64,000 nt of DNA from CALDTK01 sp965213735. Lineage in GTDB: Bacteria > Bacteroidota > Bacteroidia > Chitinophagales > Saprospiraceae. Below, piece after piece: positions 1 through 8,418 of this stretch (position 1 is the stretch's first letter; each line of letters begins with the position of its first letter). The stretch lies in the NCBI GenBank assembly GCA_965213735.1, contig CBDCAB010000005.1:1-64000 (forward strand), read 5' to 3'. The notes below the pieces were generated by a model that saw only the letters and a program-made list of their open reading frames with translations, was not told where the DNA came from and ran no database searches. Position numbers and translations under genes: made by a program.

Positions 1-1
1 A

Positions 2-1705
2 GACTTTGCCGCCCTTGATGCAGTAGCACAAAATCGCACTGAACGCTACGAATATGCTTTTGATGGCCAGCCTACCCTCGCCGTGCCTGGCGACTGGAAC
101 TCGCAGTACGAGCGCTACCTGCTGTACGAAGGATCCATGTGGTACCGGAAGAAATTTGATGTGCCACACGATTGGCAAAGCGATGAGCGACTGGTGCTTC
201 GATTTGGCGCCGCCAACTACCGCGCAGATGTGTATGTCAACGGCACCAAAGCCGGTCAACACATCGGCGGCTTTACACCATTCGCCTTCGATATTACCAG
301 CCTCATCACACCAGGTGAAGCGAACTCGCTAGTCGTGCGTGTCGACAATCAACGCAGTCGCACAGCCGTACCCACCGACGTCACCGACTGGTGGAATTAC
401 GGCGGCCTCACCCGCGATGTAAGCCTCTATACCCTACCGAGCACCTACATCACCGACTACACCCTCCAACTCTCCCAGGCCACCTTCGATAGCACCGGAG
501 CACGAGGAATCATTCGCGGTACTGTGCAGCTCCACGGCCCGCTAGCCGCCAATCAACATGTAGAACTACAGCTCGTCGAACTCAATCTAAATTTCACGGC
601 CCGTACTGATTCCGAGGGCAAAGCAAGCTTTAGCACAAGCACTACTGCACCTGTCCGTATCCCCCGCCCCTGGAGTCCAGCAGATCCTTACCTCTATACT
701 TTCGTGGTAGACGCAGCAGACGATGTGGTGGTTGACCGTATAGGTCTCCGCACGATTGAGACGCAAGGCACAAGCATCCTTCTCAACGATCAGCCCATTT
801 TCCTGCGGGGCATCTGCGCCCACGAAGAAAATCCGCTCCGAGGCGGGAGGGCCAACGGGCCTGATGATGCCGCGCTGCTGCTCGGTTGGGCACGTGAACT
901 CGGCGCCAACTTCATGCGACTGGCCCACTACCCGCACAATGAATACATGCCCCGCCTGGCCGATTCAATGGGCATACTGCTCTGGGAAGAAGTCCCCGTA
1001 TACTGGACAATCAACTGGGACAATCCTGCCACTTACGACAACGCCGAACAACAACTCACGGAATTGGTGCTACGCGACCGTAATCGTGCCTCCGTAATTA
1101 TCTGGAGCTTAGCTAATGAGACACCCGACATTCCGGCCCGTTTAAAGTTTTTGCGCAAGCTGGCTGATCGTACACGTGAACTCGACTCAACGCGACTGCT
1201 CTCTGCAGCACTGTTTAAGGAAAAGGTTGGCCCACACCACTATGAGGTGGTCGATCCCTTTGCGCAGTATGCAGACGTGGTGAGCTTCAACGAATACATC
1301 GGCTGGTACGAAGGCACTCCCGCTGTGCTCGATCACGTCAATTTTAGTTTTACCCGACTTGCGCAGGATGGGCAACACATAAACAAACCCGTGATTATCA
1401 GCGAATTTGGAGCCGGCGCAAAGGGAGGATTGCGCGGTGATTCACTCACCCGGTGGAGTGAAGACTACCAAGATTGGCTCTATCGGGAAACTTTAGAGCT
1501 TATCGATCGCACACCGGAAATTGCAGGTTTTACGCCATGGATTTTAGCTGATTTCCGGTCGCCGCGGCGCAACCTACCCGGCATACAAGATGGATGGAAC
1601 CGCAAAGGACTGATATCACAGCACGGGAAGCGAAAGCTAGCTTTTCAACGTTTGCAACGCTACTACCGCACCAAATCAAGCGCAGCTGGCAATGGGCAGA
1701 AGTGA
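2..1705 (+). CDS. Glycoside hydrolase family 2 protein (beta-galactosidase/beta-glucuronidase type), 5' truncated
   Basis: The frame is open from base 2, so the N terminus lies outside the window and about 567 residues are visible. The order is a jelly-roll sugar-binding domain (from VPGDWNSQYERYL), an immunoglobulin-like domain and a TIM barrel. The family acid/base Glu is in SLANETPD (codon at 1118) and the nucleophile Glu is in IISEFGAG (codon at 1403). Retaining GH2 enzymes remove terminal beta-linked galactose, glucuronate or mannose; the substrate cannot be read from the sequence. A signal peptide cannot be assessed because the start is missing. It stands alone, ending 96 bases before the convergent DUF2807 gene. 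The family assignment is firm. Confidence 0.9.
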   Translation, partial: DFAALDAVAQNRTERYEYAFDGQPTLAVPGDWNSQYERYLLYEGSMWYRKKFDVPHDWQSDERLVLRFGAANYRADVYVNGTKAGQHIGGFTPFAFDITSLITPGEANSLVVRVDNQRSRTAVPTDVTDWWNYGGLTRDVSLYTLPSTYITDYTLQLSQATFDSTGARGIIRGTVQLHGPLAANQHVELQLVELNLNFTARTDSEGKASFSTSTTAPVRIPRPWSPADPYLYTFVVDAADDVVVDRIGLRTIETQGTSILLNDQPIFLRGICAHEENPLRGGRANGPDDAALLLGWARELGANFMRLAHYPHNEYMPRLADSMGILLWEEVPVYWTINWDNPATYDNAEQQLTELVLRDRNRASVIIWSLANETPDIPARLKFLRKLADRTRELDSTRLLSAALFKEKVGPHHYEVVDPFAQYADVVSFNEYIGWYEGTPAVLDHVNFSFTRLAQDGQHINKPVIISEFGAGAKGGLRGDSLTRWSEDYQDWLYRETLELIDRTPEIAGFTPWILADFRSPRRNLPGIQDGWNRKGLISQHGKRKLAFQRLQRYYRTKSSAAGNGQK

Positions 1706-1801
1706 AATCCCAAAGCTCAAAAGTCAATGCTGCGAGAAGTACCTTGAGAAAAGGGCAAGTTCTGCAAACATTGTCCAGTTCGACAGGAACTTAGCCTCGC
1801 C

Positions 1802-2542
1802 CTAAAAGCTAATGAGTTTCGCAGATCCAGAGCTGTTAAAGTTGACTACAGGACCGCCGGTGTAGCGGACCTGACCACTTCCCGATAAGGCAGCTGTTAA
1901 GATACTGTCTGCATTAACAGTAACATTATTGCTTCCGCTTCCTTTCACTGTAGCCACCTGCGCAAGAAGGTGCTCAGCATCAACTTCATTAGATCCAGAC
2001 ACATTGATGCTAATGTGTTGAGCACGACCTTTGAGTGTTGCGTTAGTAGAACCTGAACCATACATTTCCAGATTATCAGCGCTGGAATATTCAAAGTCTA
2101 TACTTCCAGAGCCAGATATGCCGAGGCGATTCTTCTTCCAAGGCAGTGCTGATGCGGATGAAGCACTGGCTGTTCCTTCCAAGCTTAAGGTTTCGAGATC
2201 GGGGGTGCTGATGTACGCTGTGATATCCCCTGTTTCATTTGCGCCTTTCGGCAAAACAAGACTTAAGCTTTCGGGGTCGTCGTCATGATCGGCAAGCCTG
2301 TCGAGCAGCCCTTCATCAGCAGTAACCCGATGGCTCGGTAAACCAGCAGTGAGAATAACTCGAATTGGACCTTCTACATTTAAATGCTTAATGGGCAAGG
2401 CATTGTAGGTACGCTCACCCATTGTGCCCGTTAATTCGAGGTCGGCCGGCAAAGTCGTCGATCCAAAGCTAGCTACGTCGACTATGGTAGAGATACCAAT
2501 GCCTGCGATCAGAAGAGTGATGATGATGTTGGAAGTTTGCAT
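1802..2542 (-). CDS. DUF2807 (head GIN domain) secreted beta-helical protein
   Basis: The 246-residue protein starts with a hydrophobic signal segment (NIIITLLIAGIGISTIVDVA) and continues with the Gly/Ser-rich short beta repeats typical of DUF2807: SGSGSIDFEY, YGSGSTNATL, VSGSNEVDA, GSGSNNVTV, SGSGQVRY and a final SSGSAKLISF. The fold is predicted to be a right-handed beta-helix exposed in the periplasm or on the surface; no biochemical role is established for the family. It is last in a four-gene operon behind an ABC ATPase, a permease and a GntR regulator. Its start codon is four bases from a 14-base tandem repeat, which may affect its translation. Confidence 0.85.
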   Translation of the reverse strand: MQTSNIIITLLIAGIGISTIVDVASFGSTTLPADLELTGTMGERTYNALPIKHLNVEGPIRVILTAGLPSHRVTADEGLLDRLADHDDDPESLSLVLPKGANETGDITAYISTPDLETLSLEGTASASSASALPWKKNRLGISGSGSIDFEYSSADNLEMYGSGSTNATLKGRAQHISINVSGSNEVDAEHLLAQVATVKGSGSNNVTVNADSILTAALSGSGQVRYTGGPVVNFNSSGSAKLISF

Positions 2543-2546
2543 GGTG

Positions 2547-2644
2547 ATGAGAGGTGGGAAATGAGAGGTGAGAAATGGGAGGTGGGAAATGAGAGGTGGG
2601 AAATGGGAGGTGGGAAATGGGAGGTGGGAAATGGGAGGTGGGAG
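2547..2644. repeat. 14-bp tandem repeat (7 units), GA/G-rich
   Basis: Seven consecutive units of the pattern ATGRGAGGTGRGAA follow each other without gaps. The repeat fills the space between the GntR stop and the DUF2807 start. The purine-rich strand is the plus strand, so the transcript of the operon carries the pyrimidine-rich version. Each unit can be seen as two related heptamers, similar in size to the heptamer repeats at 26.4, 40.9 and 53.9 kb. Confidence 0.9.
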
Positions 2645-2649
2645 GTGAG

Positions 2650-2673
2650 CCTAACCACAACATTCGGGTCAGG
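2650..2673. repeat. Degenerate copy of the CCTGACCACAA/TTGTGGTCAGG palindrome
   Basis: The left arm reads CCTAACCACAA and the right arm TTCGGGTCAGG, a mismatched member of the palindrome family seen intact at 26975, 53922 and 62209. It overlaps the stop codon of the GntR gene, so it lies at a gene 3' end like its relatives. Confidence 0.6.
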
Positions 2674-3037
2674 CGTGGGTGTTGAGGTAGCTGGTGTATA
2701 GCGTCTTTATTTCTTCGGGGGTAAAGCCTAGCAGAGCTAGTTGACGAAACTGTTCTGGTAGAACTTCATTTTCAAAGAGTTTTCTGCGTTGTTTGAGGAT
2801 TTTATGCTGCGCACCTTCCGCTACGAAATAGCCTATGCCACGTTGATTGACAATAACATCTCCGTCTTGTAGCGTCTGAAATGTGCGTTGAACAGTATTA
2901 GGATTGACCTGCACTTGAGCAGCGAGTGCACGCACGCTCGGCAGGCGTTCGCCTTCGGGAAGCTCGCCAGAGAGTATATTGTCTTCGAGCATACCAGCAA
3001 TCTGCTCGTAAATCGTCGTGGTGGATTTAAATTGCAT
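2669..3037 (-). CDS. GntR-family transcriptional regulator, YtrA type
   Basis: This is a 122-residue protein with an N-terminal winged helix (IYEQIAGMLEDNILSGELPEGERLPSVRALAAQ..., residues about 9-75, with the NPNTVQRTFQTLQ recognition region) and a short C-terminal helical tail. There is no large ligand-binding domain, which marks the small YtrA subfamily that represses adjacent ABC-transporter operons. It lies two bases behind the permease gene in the same operon. A perfect inverted repeat in front of the operon (4673-4692) is the probable operator, suggesting autorepression relieved by an envelope stress or drug signal. Confidence 0.9.
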   Translation of the reverse strand: MQFKSTTTIYEQIAGMLEDNILSGELPEGERLPSVRALAAQVQVNPNTVQRTFQTLQDGDVIVNQRGIGYFVAEGAQHKILKQRRKLFENEVLPEQFRQLALLGFTPEEIKTLYTSYLNTHA

Positions 3038-3039
3038 GG

Positions 3040-3801
3040 CTAAGCTTCTTTTTCTTTAAACTTGAAATAACTTGCTGCAAGTAGTCCGATTGCTAGCAGA
3101 ACGGTGTATAGCTCACTTTCACCGGGCCCAAAGCTGAAATTCATGTTTGCCTCCAGCTGCTCACCATCAAAACTGAGTAGTCCGCTAAAGGCATCAGCAT
3201 ATACAATCCTGAAGGTAATAAAAGCCAAAATTGCTACCCCGAACGCCACTAGCAGTAGGATACCTATTGTTTTGGCGAAAGCCCATCTATTAAACATGAT
3301 TGCACCCAGCAAAGCCAAAGGATGCACCAGCAACAAATACATCTTTATCGTTTCTCCAGTCGCTTCACTAAACAGCTCAAATGGAATATTCGGCGGCAGC
3401 TGTAGCGCAACCAAGATTACGTTTACCAGCACCGTGAGCAGGCTATACACCAGGCTAGCCACAAGGACAAAGAGTGGCCCAGTAAATAGCCACGTCGTAA
3501 ACCACTTTTCCAAATTGCTCGCCGGCAGCGTGAGGTAAGATTGCCGACCTTCAGCATCGCGCATTTCCGGCAAAGAAGCCGATGTAGCCAGGTAGCCGTA
3601 GACAACAATTAAGAAGTAATAGAAAATCATGAATAAAGTCTCATCCTCATCGGCGGAACTTTGATGATCGCCAATTGTAGTGATGACCGCCACCAGCAGC
3701 AAAGCCAACAGGGGCGCTACCATAATGAGAGCCCCACGCGTGTGCAGGATGAGTCGGCGCCACAACAATTGTCCGACACGGGCTAGATTAAAAGTTTCCA
3801 T
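3040..3801 (-). CDS. ABC transporter permease-like membrane protein
   Basis: The 253-residue protein has about six hydrophobic segments (for example IMVAPLLALLLVAVITTIG, FMIFYYFLIVVYGYLATSA, LFVLVASLVYSLLTVLVNVI, TIGILLLVAFGVAILAFITF) and no nucleotide-binding motif. It lies between an ABC ATPase gene (3 bases away) and a GntR gene (2 bases away), which supports a role as the membrane half of the exporter. Sequence similarity to ABC-2 permeases is weak to the eye, so the role rests mainly on topology and context. It contains one copy of the dispersed TTTT-mini-hairpin motif (3270-3282). Confidence 0.75.
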   Translation of the reverse strand: METFNLARVGQLLWRRLILHTRGALIMVAPLLALLLVAVITTIGDHQSSADEDETLFMIFYYFLIVVYGYLATSASLPEMRDAEGRQSYLTLPASNLEKWFTTWLFTGPLFVLVASLVYSLLTVLVNVILVALQLPPNIPFELFSEATGETIKMYLLLVHPLALLGAIMFNRWAFAKTIGILLLVAFGVAILAFITFRIVYADAFSGLLSFDGEQLEANMNFSFGPGESELYTVLLAIGLLAASYFKFKEKEA

Positions 3802-3804
3802 TGA

Positions 3805-4659
3805 TTAAGCAGTTTGAAGTGAATGAGACTCGAGGTGAGCCAACACCGGACTCTGCGGGCGCACCAGCGCATTAAAGAGCACCTCGAGATCGGGCTCCGT
3901 ATGCCGCGCATTGGTATTGGCACGAATCACATAATGGCCGCCCGGCACACGCTCGGCATGTAGGGCATCGGCAGGCGGCTTTAAGCCAGAATCCAAGTCA
4001 AAAGCAAGGCTGCGAGCTACCTCCGCTAGGTCGAGATGGGCGATAATGTGACCTGCATCAACAATAATAACTGGGTCTATCAATCCCGCTAAATCGCGAA
4101 CTTGATGAGTCGAAACAACTATTGCGCGCTCATCACTCGTGGCCTCAGCAATGATGCTGCGAAACTGCGCCTTGCTCGGAATGTCTAAGCCATTGGTTGG
4201 CTCATCGAGCACCAAAAGCTCGGTATTGCACGCAAGGGCAAAACAGATGAGCCCTTTCTTCTTTTGCCCCAGCGAAAGCTTGGTCAGTTGTCGATCTGTG
4301 GGCACCTGAAATGCTTCGAGACCTGCATAAAACTGCGCCTTGTCGAACTCCGGGTAAAACTGCCCGTAAGCCTTCGCCAAGGCCTCCCATGATCGAGCTG
4401 GTAGGTATACCTGCTCTGGCAAAAAGTAGACACGCTGCGTGGCGCTAGCCTTACGTGCAAATGCCGGCACGCCAAAGAGCCGAACTTCACCTTCGGTAGG
4501 CCGCAAGCAGCCCGTCATCAGCTTCAGGAGCGTAGACTTGCCGGCGCCATTGCGACCCAATAAACCGTAGATGCCGCCGCGCTCAATGTCGAGATCCAGC
4601 CCAGCAAACAGCTGCTCGCCGCGGGAGTAGTTAAACGTGAGGTTGTGAAAAGTGACCAT
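3805..4659 (-). CDS. ABC transporter ATP-binding protein
   Basis: The 284-residue protein shows all ABC ATPase motifs in order: Walker A GRNGAGKST, Q-loop region, signature LSLGQKKKG, Walker B LLVLDEPTNG and switch His in VSTHQVRDL. A C-terminal extension of about 70 residues follows the ATPase domain. It is the first gene of the operon and would power the downstream permease. Together with the YtrA-like regulator it resembles ATPase/permease pairs that answer cell-envelope stress; the substrate is unknown. Confidence 0.93.
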   Translation of the reverse strand: MVTFHNLTFNYSRGEQLFAGLDLDIERGGIYGLLGRNGAGKSTLLKLMTGCLRPTEGEVRLFGVPAFARKASATQRVYFLPEQVYLPARSWEALAKAYGQFYPEFDKAQFYAGLEAFQVPTDRQLTKLSLGQKKKGLICFALACNTELLVLDEPTNGLDIPSKAQFRSIIAEATSDERAIVVSTHQVRDLAGLIDPVIIVDAGHIIAHLDLAEVARSLAFDLDSGLKPPADALHAERVPGGHYVIRANTNARHTEPDLEVLFNALVRPQSPVLAHLESHSLQTA

Positions 4660-4672
4660 CGCTGTGATTTAC

Positions 4673-4692
4673 TGTACTACTTGACTAGTACA
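4673..4692. promoter_or_regulatory. Inverted-repeat operator of the GntR/ABC operon
   Basis: The perfect palindrome TGTACTA-N6-TAGTACA ends 14 bases upstream of the ABC ATPase start codon. Its spacing and TGTA...TACA ends resemble operators of YtrA-type GntR repressors, and such a regulator is encoded in the same operon. The site is close enough to the start to overlap the promoter or the transcription start. Confidence 0.7.
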
Positions 4693-4778
4693 CCACAATG
4701 ATAGGACTTGTTTTGGTTCTGTGCAAGAATTTTTGCAAATTTTGTCGGAGGCTCGTGTCGACGCGTTGTTGCTAGCGT

Positions 4779-5591
4779 ATGGCTGCTACTTCTTTAGTTT
4801 TAGGAATCCGCTGGATTGTGGCTGGCGACGATACGAGTCCCACTATTCTGGCTTTTACTGGCTTTGGTCATCGCCTCGATCCATGGCAGCGGCTACGTGC
4901 ACCGGGCTGGCGGCTGGGTGTATTGGAGTTTCCTATAGGGACTTCTCCAGACAAGGTTTGGACGGCCGCCGCTCTCGCTGCTCAACTCGAACGCTTCTGG
5001 GGTAAGGCAAGTCACCGGGCCCTCCTAGCCTTTTCTTTTGGCGCTGCGCCGGCCACTGCGGTGAGTGGGGTTTTGGCGAAAGCTGCACAAGAGAAGCACG
5101 TGCACTTAGCTGCCTACGTCGCGCCTGTGCAGTGGGGAAAAGCGCCCTGGAGCCTACTGCGGGCCATGCCTGTGAAGATGCGCCTGCAACTGTTACGCGG
5201 CGTCGCCAAAGGCTCGAATAGCCTCGTGCCGCTCGCTGGCAAGCTCGGCTACCAAACCGTGCGGCAGTTCGTGCACATCGTGGAACGCTATGTGGGATGG
5301 GACTTCGTAGCACATTACCTGCCCTACCTCGACTGGATCGACAGCCCGCGCACAACCATCGAGCAGTGGAATCAACACCCTTGGCCAGTCACCTTATTCG
5401 GCGCGAGCAACGATCCGGTGATTCCGGTTGAGGGCATGCAGAGCCTTGCGGCAAAACACACATCAGTACATTACCAGGAGGTAGTGGGCCATCACTTCGA
5501 TGCAGTTGATGCAGCTCGTCCTCACCTACTGAAACTGCTTAGCGTGGCCTTACAAAGTGCGGACCGTGTGCAGCTAAATCCAAGCAAGTAA
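4779..5591 (+). CDS. Alpha/beta-hydrolase fold protein
   Basis: The 270-residue protein has the alpha/beta-hydrolase layout: the nucleophile-elbow-like motif AFSFGAA (Ser around residue 87), the acidic residue in GASNDPVIP (around 217) and the His in VVGHHFDAVD (around 243). The elbow S-F-G-A deviates from G-x-S-x-G because Phe-Ser-Phe-Gly lacks the first Gly, as in BioG/DUF452-like hydrolases. No signal peptide is visible. It is monocistronic and divergent from the ABC operon. The substrate is unknown; an acyl esterase role is possible. One TTTTGGCGAAAGCTG motif lies in frame at 5071. Confidence 0.7.
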   Translation: MAATSLVLGIRWIVAGDDTSPTILAFTGFGHRLDPWQRLRAPGWRLGVLEFPIGTSPDKVWTAAALAAQLERFWGKASHRALLAFSFGAAPATAVSGVLAKAAQEKHVHLAAYVAPVQWGKAPWSLLRAMPVKMRLQLLRGVAKGSNSLVPLAGKLGYQTVRQFVHIVERYVGWDFVAHYLPYLDWIDSPRTTIEQWNQHPWPVTLFGASNDPVIPVEGMQSLAAKHTSVHYQEVVGHHFDAVDAARPHLLKLLSVALQSADRVQLNPSK

Positions 5592-5603
5592 GCGCCTCAG
5601 AAA

Positions 5604-7151
5604 TCAAAGGCTAACGCGTGCACCGAGGCTGACGCCGAGGGAGTTGAGCTGATCGAAATTAGGACCGATGCCTTCGGTGAGGGGAAGGAATTGGCTGTAC
5701 TCGATCCCGCCAAAAACATCGAGGCGCTCACTGAGTGCTACCTCTGCATCAAGTCCAAGTCGCGCCGAAACGAAGGAGTTGGTACTACGCAATCCACCTT
5801 CCACTACGCCAAGCACGAAGGGTTTGGCTTCGCTGACGCGGGTAGCATTGACCTGTACCGGCCGCTGCGATGGACCAAAGGCCTGACCAGGATCCATGCC
5901 AGGTGCTGGAGGAGCGAACCGCGCTTCATCTACGATATCGGTGCGCAATTCATAAGCAGTATTGAGGGCAACGGTGCCTACGACTCCGCCATGCAGCCAA
6001 AGTTTGGTGCGCTTGCGCTTCGGCAGCAGGTTGCGCCGAACTTCGAGGGGAATTTGTGCAAGGTTGAGGCTGATACCTTCAAAAGATTCTGCTCTGTCAA
6101 AAAGCCGGTTGCCCACGCGGTAAGCATCTTCTTGAACGATCGTCGGAAACTCTGGATCGTAATTAATGGGGCTATAGCTAAAGCCGAGGCTAAGCTCGGT
6201 GCGCGGGTTGAGCTGATGTGCTAGTCGTAGACCAGCTGTTGCTCCGAGCCGCTTTCTGCTAAATGCAGGTCGCTCGAAGGTTTCATCCCGCGGAGTAATA
6301 ATGTCCCAAACTTGCACACCAGCCAGCGCACTTACGCTCCATTTACGAGGAGCGACTGGGGCTGGGGTAATGGCATGTGTAATGGTAGCGGCGAGCGGCA
6401 GTCGTTTGAGCGACCTATTTGCGAGCGGCGCCGCGGACAACGTCTCTTCTGCTGTTGCCACCGAAAGCTGGGGTGCAGAGGCTGCCGCAGGTGCCATCTC
6501 TATTGAAGTGGCGCTACTGTTCCACCAGTCGAAAGCACGCAGGAGTAAAGCAGAAGGTGTTGCGGCTGTGCTCGTGGATGACACCTCGCGCAGTGGAGTG
6601 CCATCGACGATGCGCGCTATTTCTTGAGGAGAATAAGCAATGCTCGACTCCTGAGACTCCTCGTTAGAGAGTTGCTCAGCCGTGGTGGAGGCTACCGAGG
6701 CTCTTTGGTTGCGTGTAAAGACGGGGTTGTCGCGCAGCAGTGGAGCGAAGGTAAACAGCAATGCAGCTGCCGCGGCGATTTCTAGGAGTCGGTACTTAAC
6801 GAGCCTGCGCCTGATGGTCCAGAAGGTATCCATGCGGTGCGACAGCTGTTGCCAGCTTGCTGCGGGTTCGGCGGAAGTCTCCATGGAGTTGAGCCGACGC
6901 GCGAGGAGTTGATCGAAGGCATCGCCCTCTACTTCGGCGGCGATGTTGAGCTTGTCGTTGAGTGCATCCCAGCCGGTGATCATCGGCACTATGTTGCCGG
7001 TGCGCGGGCCAGGTGGCACATCGAGGCCTGGGCGCAGCAAGTCGTCGAAAGCGTTGCCATCGAGTTGCTCACTGAGCGCCTCCCAGTTTGGGGCAGCATC
7101 CGAGCCGAGTTGCTCGAGCTTTTGGCGTATGATGTTGTCAAAGTTCCTCAT
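5604..7151 (-). CDS. Putative transmembrane anti-sigma factor with C-terminal beta-barrel-like domain
   Basis: The 515-residue protein starts with three copies of a cytoplasmic-looking motif (NWEALSEQLD..FDDLL, GWDALNDKLN..FDQLL, SWQQLSHRMD). One membrane helix follows (LLEIAAAAALLFTFAPLL, about 128-147), then a Ser/Thr/Ala-rich linker and a C-terminal region (about 270-515) of alternating beta strands ending in SLGVSLGARVSL, typical of outer-membrane barrel proteins. It starts three bases after the stop of an ECF sigma gene, which suggests the N-terminal part binds that sigma factor. A single chain with an inner-membrane helix and a barrel-like domain is unusual. No annotated family was recognised with certainty. 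Confidence 0.6.
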   Translation of the reverse strand: MRNFDNIIRQKLEQLGSDAAPNWEALSEQLDGNAFDDLLRPGLDVPPGPRTGNIVPMITGWDALNDKLNIAAEVEGDAFDQLLARRLNSMETSAEPAASWQQLSHRMDTFWTIRRRLVKYRLLEIAAAAALLFTFAPLLRDNPVFTRNQRASVASTTAEQLSNEESQESSIAYSPQEIARIVDGTPLREVSSTSTAATPSALLLRAFDWWNSSATSIEMAPAAASAPQLSVATAEETLSAAPLANRSLKRLPLAATITHAITPAPVAPRKWSVSALAGVQVWDIITPRDETFERPAFSRKRLGATAGLRLAHQLNPRTELSLGFSYSPINYDPEFPTIVQEDAYRVGNRLFDRAESFEGISLNLAQIPLEVRRNLLPKRKRTKLWLHGGVVGTVALNTAYELRTDIVDEARFAPPAPGMDPGQAFGPSQRPVQVNATRVSEAKPFVLGVVEGGLRSTNSFVSARLGLDAEVALSERLDVFGGIEYSQFLPLTEGIGPNFDQLNSLGVSLGARVSL

Positions 7152-7154
7152 CGG

Positions 7155-7709
7155 CTAGCGGGCGTGGGTTGTGAGGGCAGCTTTGAGTTTTTGGCGTGCT
7201 TTTACCAAGTTGGAGCGGCTGGTGCTTTCGGTGATGCCGAGCTGCTCGCCAATTTCTTTATGAGAAAAGCCTTCTATGGCGTAGAGGTTGAAGATGGTCC
7301 GGTACACGGGTGAGAGCTCTTGCACGGCGGCGAGTATTTCGCGCTCGGAGCACTGGCTCACAGCGTCTGCTTCATCGGTTGATAGGTCGAATGAGGCATC
7401 TATATCATCTGTACGGCGGCGCACTTCTTTGCGGTATACGTCGATGCAGGTATTAATGGTTAGTCGGCGCATCCAGGCTCCGAGGCTGGTATTGGGCTGG
7501 TAGCGGTCGATGTTCTTAAATATCTTAATAAATCCTTCGTGGAGCATGTCCATCGCCTCGCTCGAGTTGGCGGCGTAGCGGTTGCACACGGGTAGCAGCT
7601 GGTGGAAGTAGGATTCGTAGAGGGCTTTTTGCGCCCAGCGCTCGCCGCGCACACATGCAGCGATGAGATCGGACTCGTCGACGAGGGTACCGGTAAGGAC
7701 TGCGCTCAT
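7155..7709 (-). CDS. ECF RNA polymerase sigma factor
   Basis: The 184-residue protein has sigma-70 region 2 (ALYESYFHQLLPVCNRYAAN..EAMDMLHEGFIKIFKNIDRY, about 30-80) and region 4 with a helix-turn-helix (LYAIEGFSHKEIGEQLGITESTSRSNLVKARQKLK, about 140-175). It lacks regions 1 and 3, as extracytoplasmic-function sigma factors do. It is followed after three bases by the membrane protein that probably controls it. No shared promoter element with other genes here was identified. Confidence 0.92.
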   Translation of the reverse strand: MSAVLTGTLVDESDLIAACVRGERWAQKALYESYFHQLLPVCNRYAANSSEAMDMLHEGFIKIFKNIDRYQPNTSLGAWMRRLTINTCIDVYRKEVRRRTDDIDASFDLSTDEADAVSQCSEREILAAVQELSPVYRTIFNLYAIEGFSHKEIGEQLGITESTSRSNLVKARQKLKAALTTHAR

Positions 7710-8171
7710 ATAAGGAGATCTGTGGGCGTGTGTAAAGGTAATGGCTCGGAGCTTCGCTTTGGTATGACGGCTGGGGCTGGGGAAACGCTGCTTGGGGTCG
7801 ACTTTCTTGGGTAGATATTATTGGACTCTCACCGTGAATGACTGAATGGTCGGAGAAGCAGACTATCACGTCTCAAAGTCTGACTAAGATTCGAGCACCA
7901 AAACGAACGGTTATACTCTCGATGAGATTGATAGGAGCTCGTTTCAGCGCAAATTATTTTGAGGCATTGACAGCGATGGTAAACATAGTGAGAGCGATGG
8001 AAAGAGCTGGCACTGTCGCTCCCTAAGCAAAACCGGCGGATTGGACGGTGGAGTAGATGACATCTCCCAGCACTCCTTCCACACTCCATCCCCCCCAACC
8101 CAAAACGCCAGCCGCATCCCTGCAACTGGCGTCCCGAATTAATGGCTGGCCCGTAGGACTAAACCTGCGAC
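7710..8171. other. 462-bp intergenic stretch, no gene supported
   Basis: Short frames exist on both strands but none has family features or a clear start. An inverted repeat CGCCAG/CTGGCG lies near 8105-8130. The stretch would hold the promoter of the sigma operon (minus strand) and the 3' region of rpmH. Confidence 0.5.
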
Positions 8172-8334
8172 CTAGTACTTCGCCTTGCGCGTCTCACTCG
8201 AAACGGTGAGGCTGTAGCGGCCCTTCTTGCGGCGCGCATTGATCACATTGCGGCCGTTCTTGGTCTTCATGCGCGCACGAAATCCATGCTTATTGACGCG
8301 GCGGCGGCGGGATGGTTGGTAAGTACGCTTCATG
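8172..8334 (-). CDS. rpmH: 50S ribosomal protein L34 (apparent one-base frameshift)
   Basis: Translating the minus strand gives MKRTYQPSRRRRVNKHGF and then, one base out of frame, RARMKTKNGRNVINARRKKG and RYSLTVSSETRKAKY before a stop. Together these match the whole of L34 (about 53 residues), a basic protein of the large ribosomal subunit. As counted, the locus is 163 bases, one more than a clean 54-codon gene, with the extra base in the A-run at 8280-8283. Because L34 is nearly always intact, a sequencing or assembly error in this homopolymer is the likeliest reading. A bidirectional terminator separates it from rho. Confidence 0.75.
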
Positions 8335-8375
8335 ACTCAGCTTTTCGTTCCTCAAAAGGGAGCGCAAATGTAGGG

Positions 8376-8418
8376 AAAAAAAAGGGGAACGCGGTCTTCT
8401 AGACCGCGACATTTTTTT
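8376..8418. terminator. Bidirectional intrinsic terminator between rho and rpmH
   Basis: An 8-bp stem (CGCGGTCT/AGACCGCG) with a three-base loop has seven T on the plus-strand side and eight A on the other side, so it can act on transcripts from either strand. For rho (minus strand) it is the last of four hairpins met after the stop codon. Confidence 0.7.

Noticed and set aside
7829..8125. Possible gene between the sigma operon and rpmH
   Set aside because: Frames of up to 98 codons have no family features, no good start and unusual composition.
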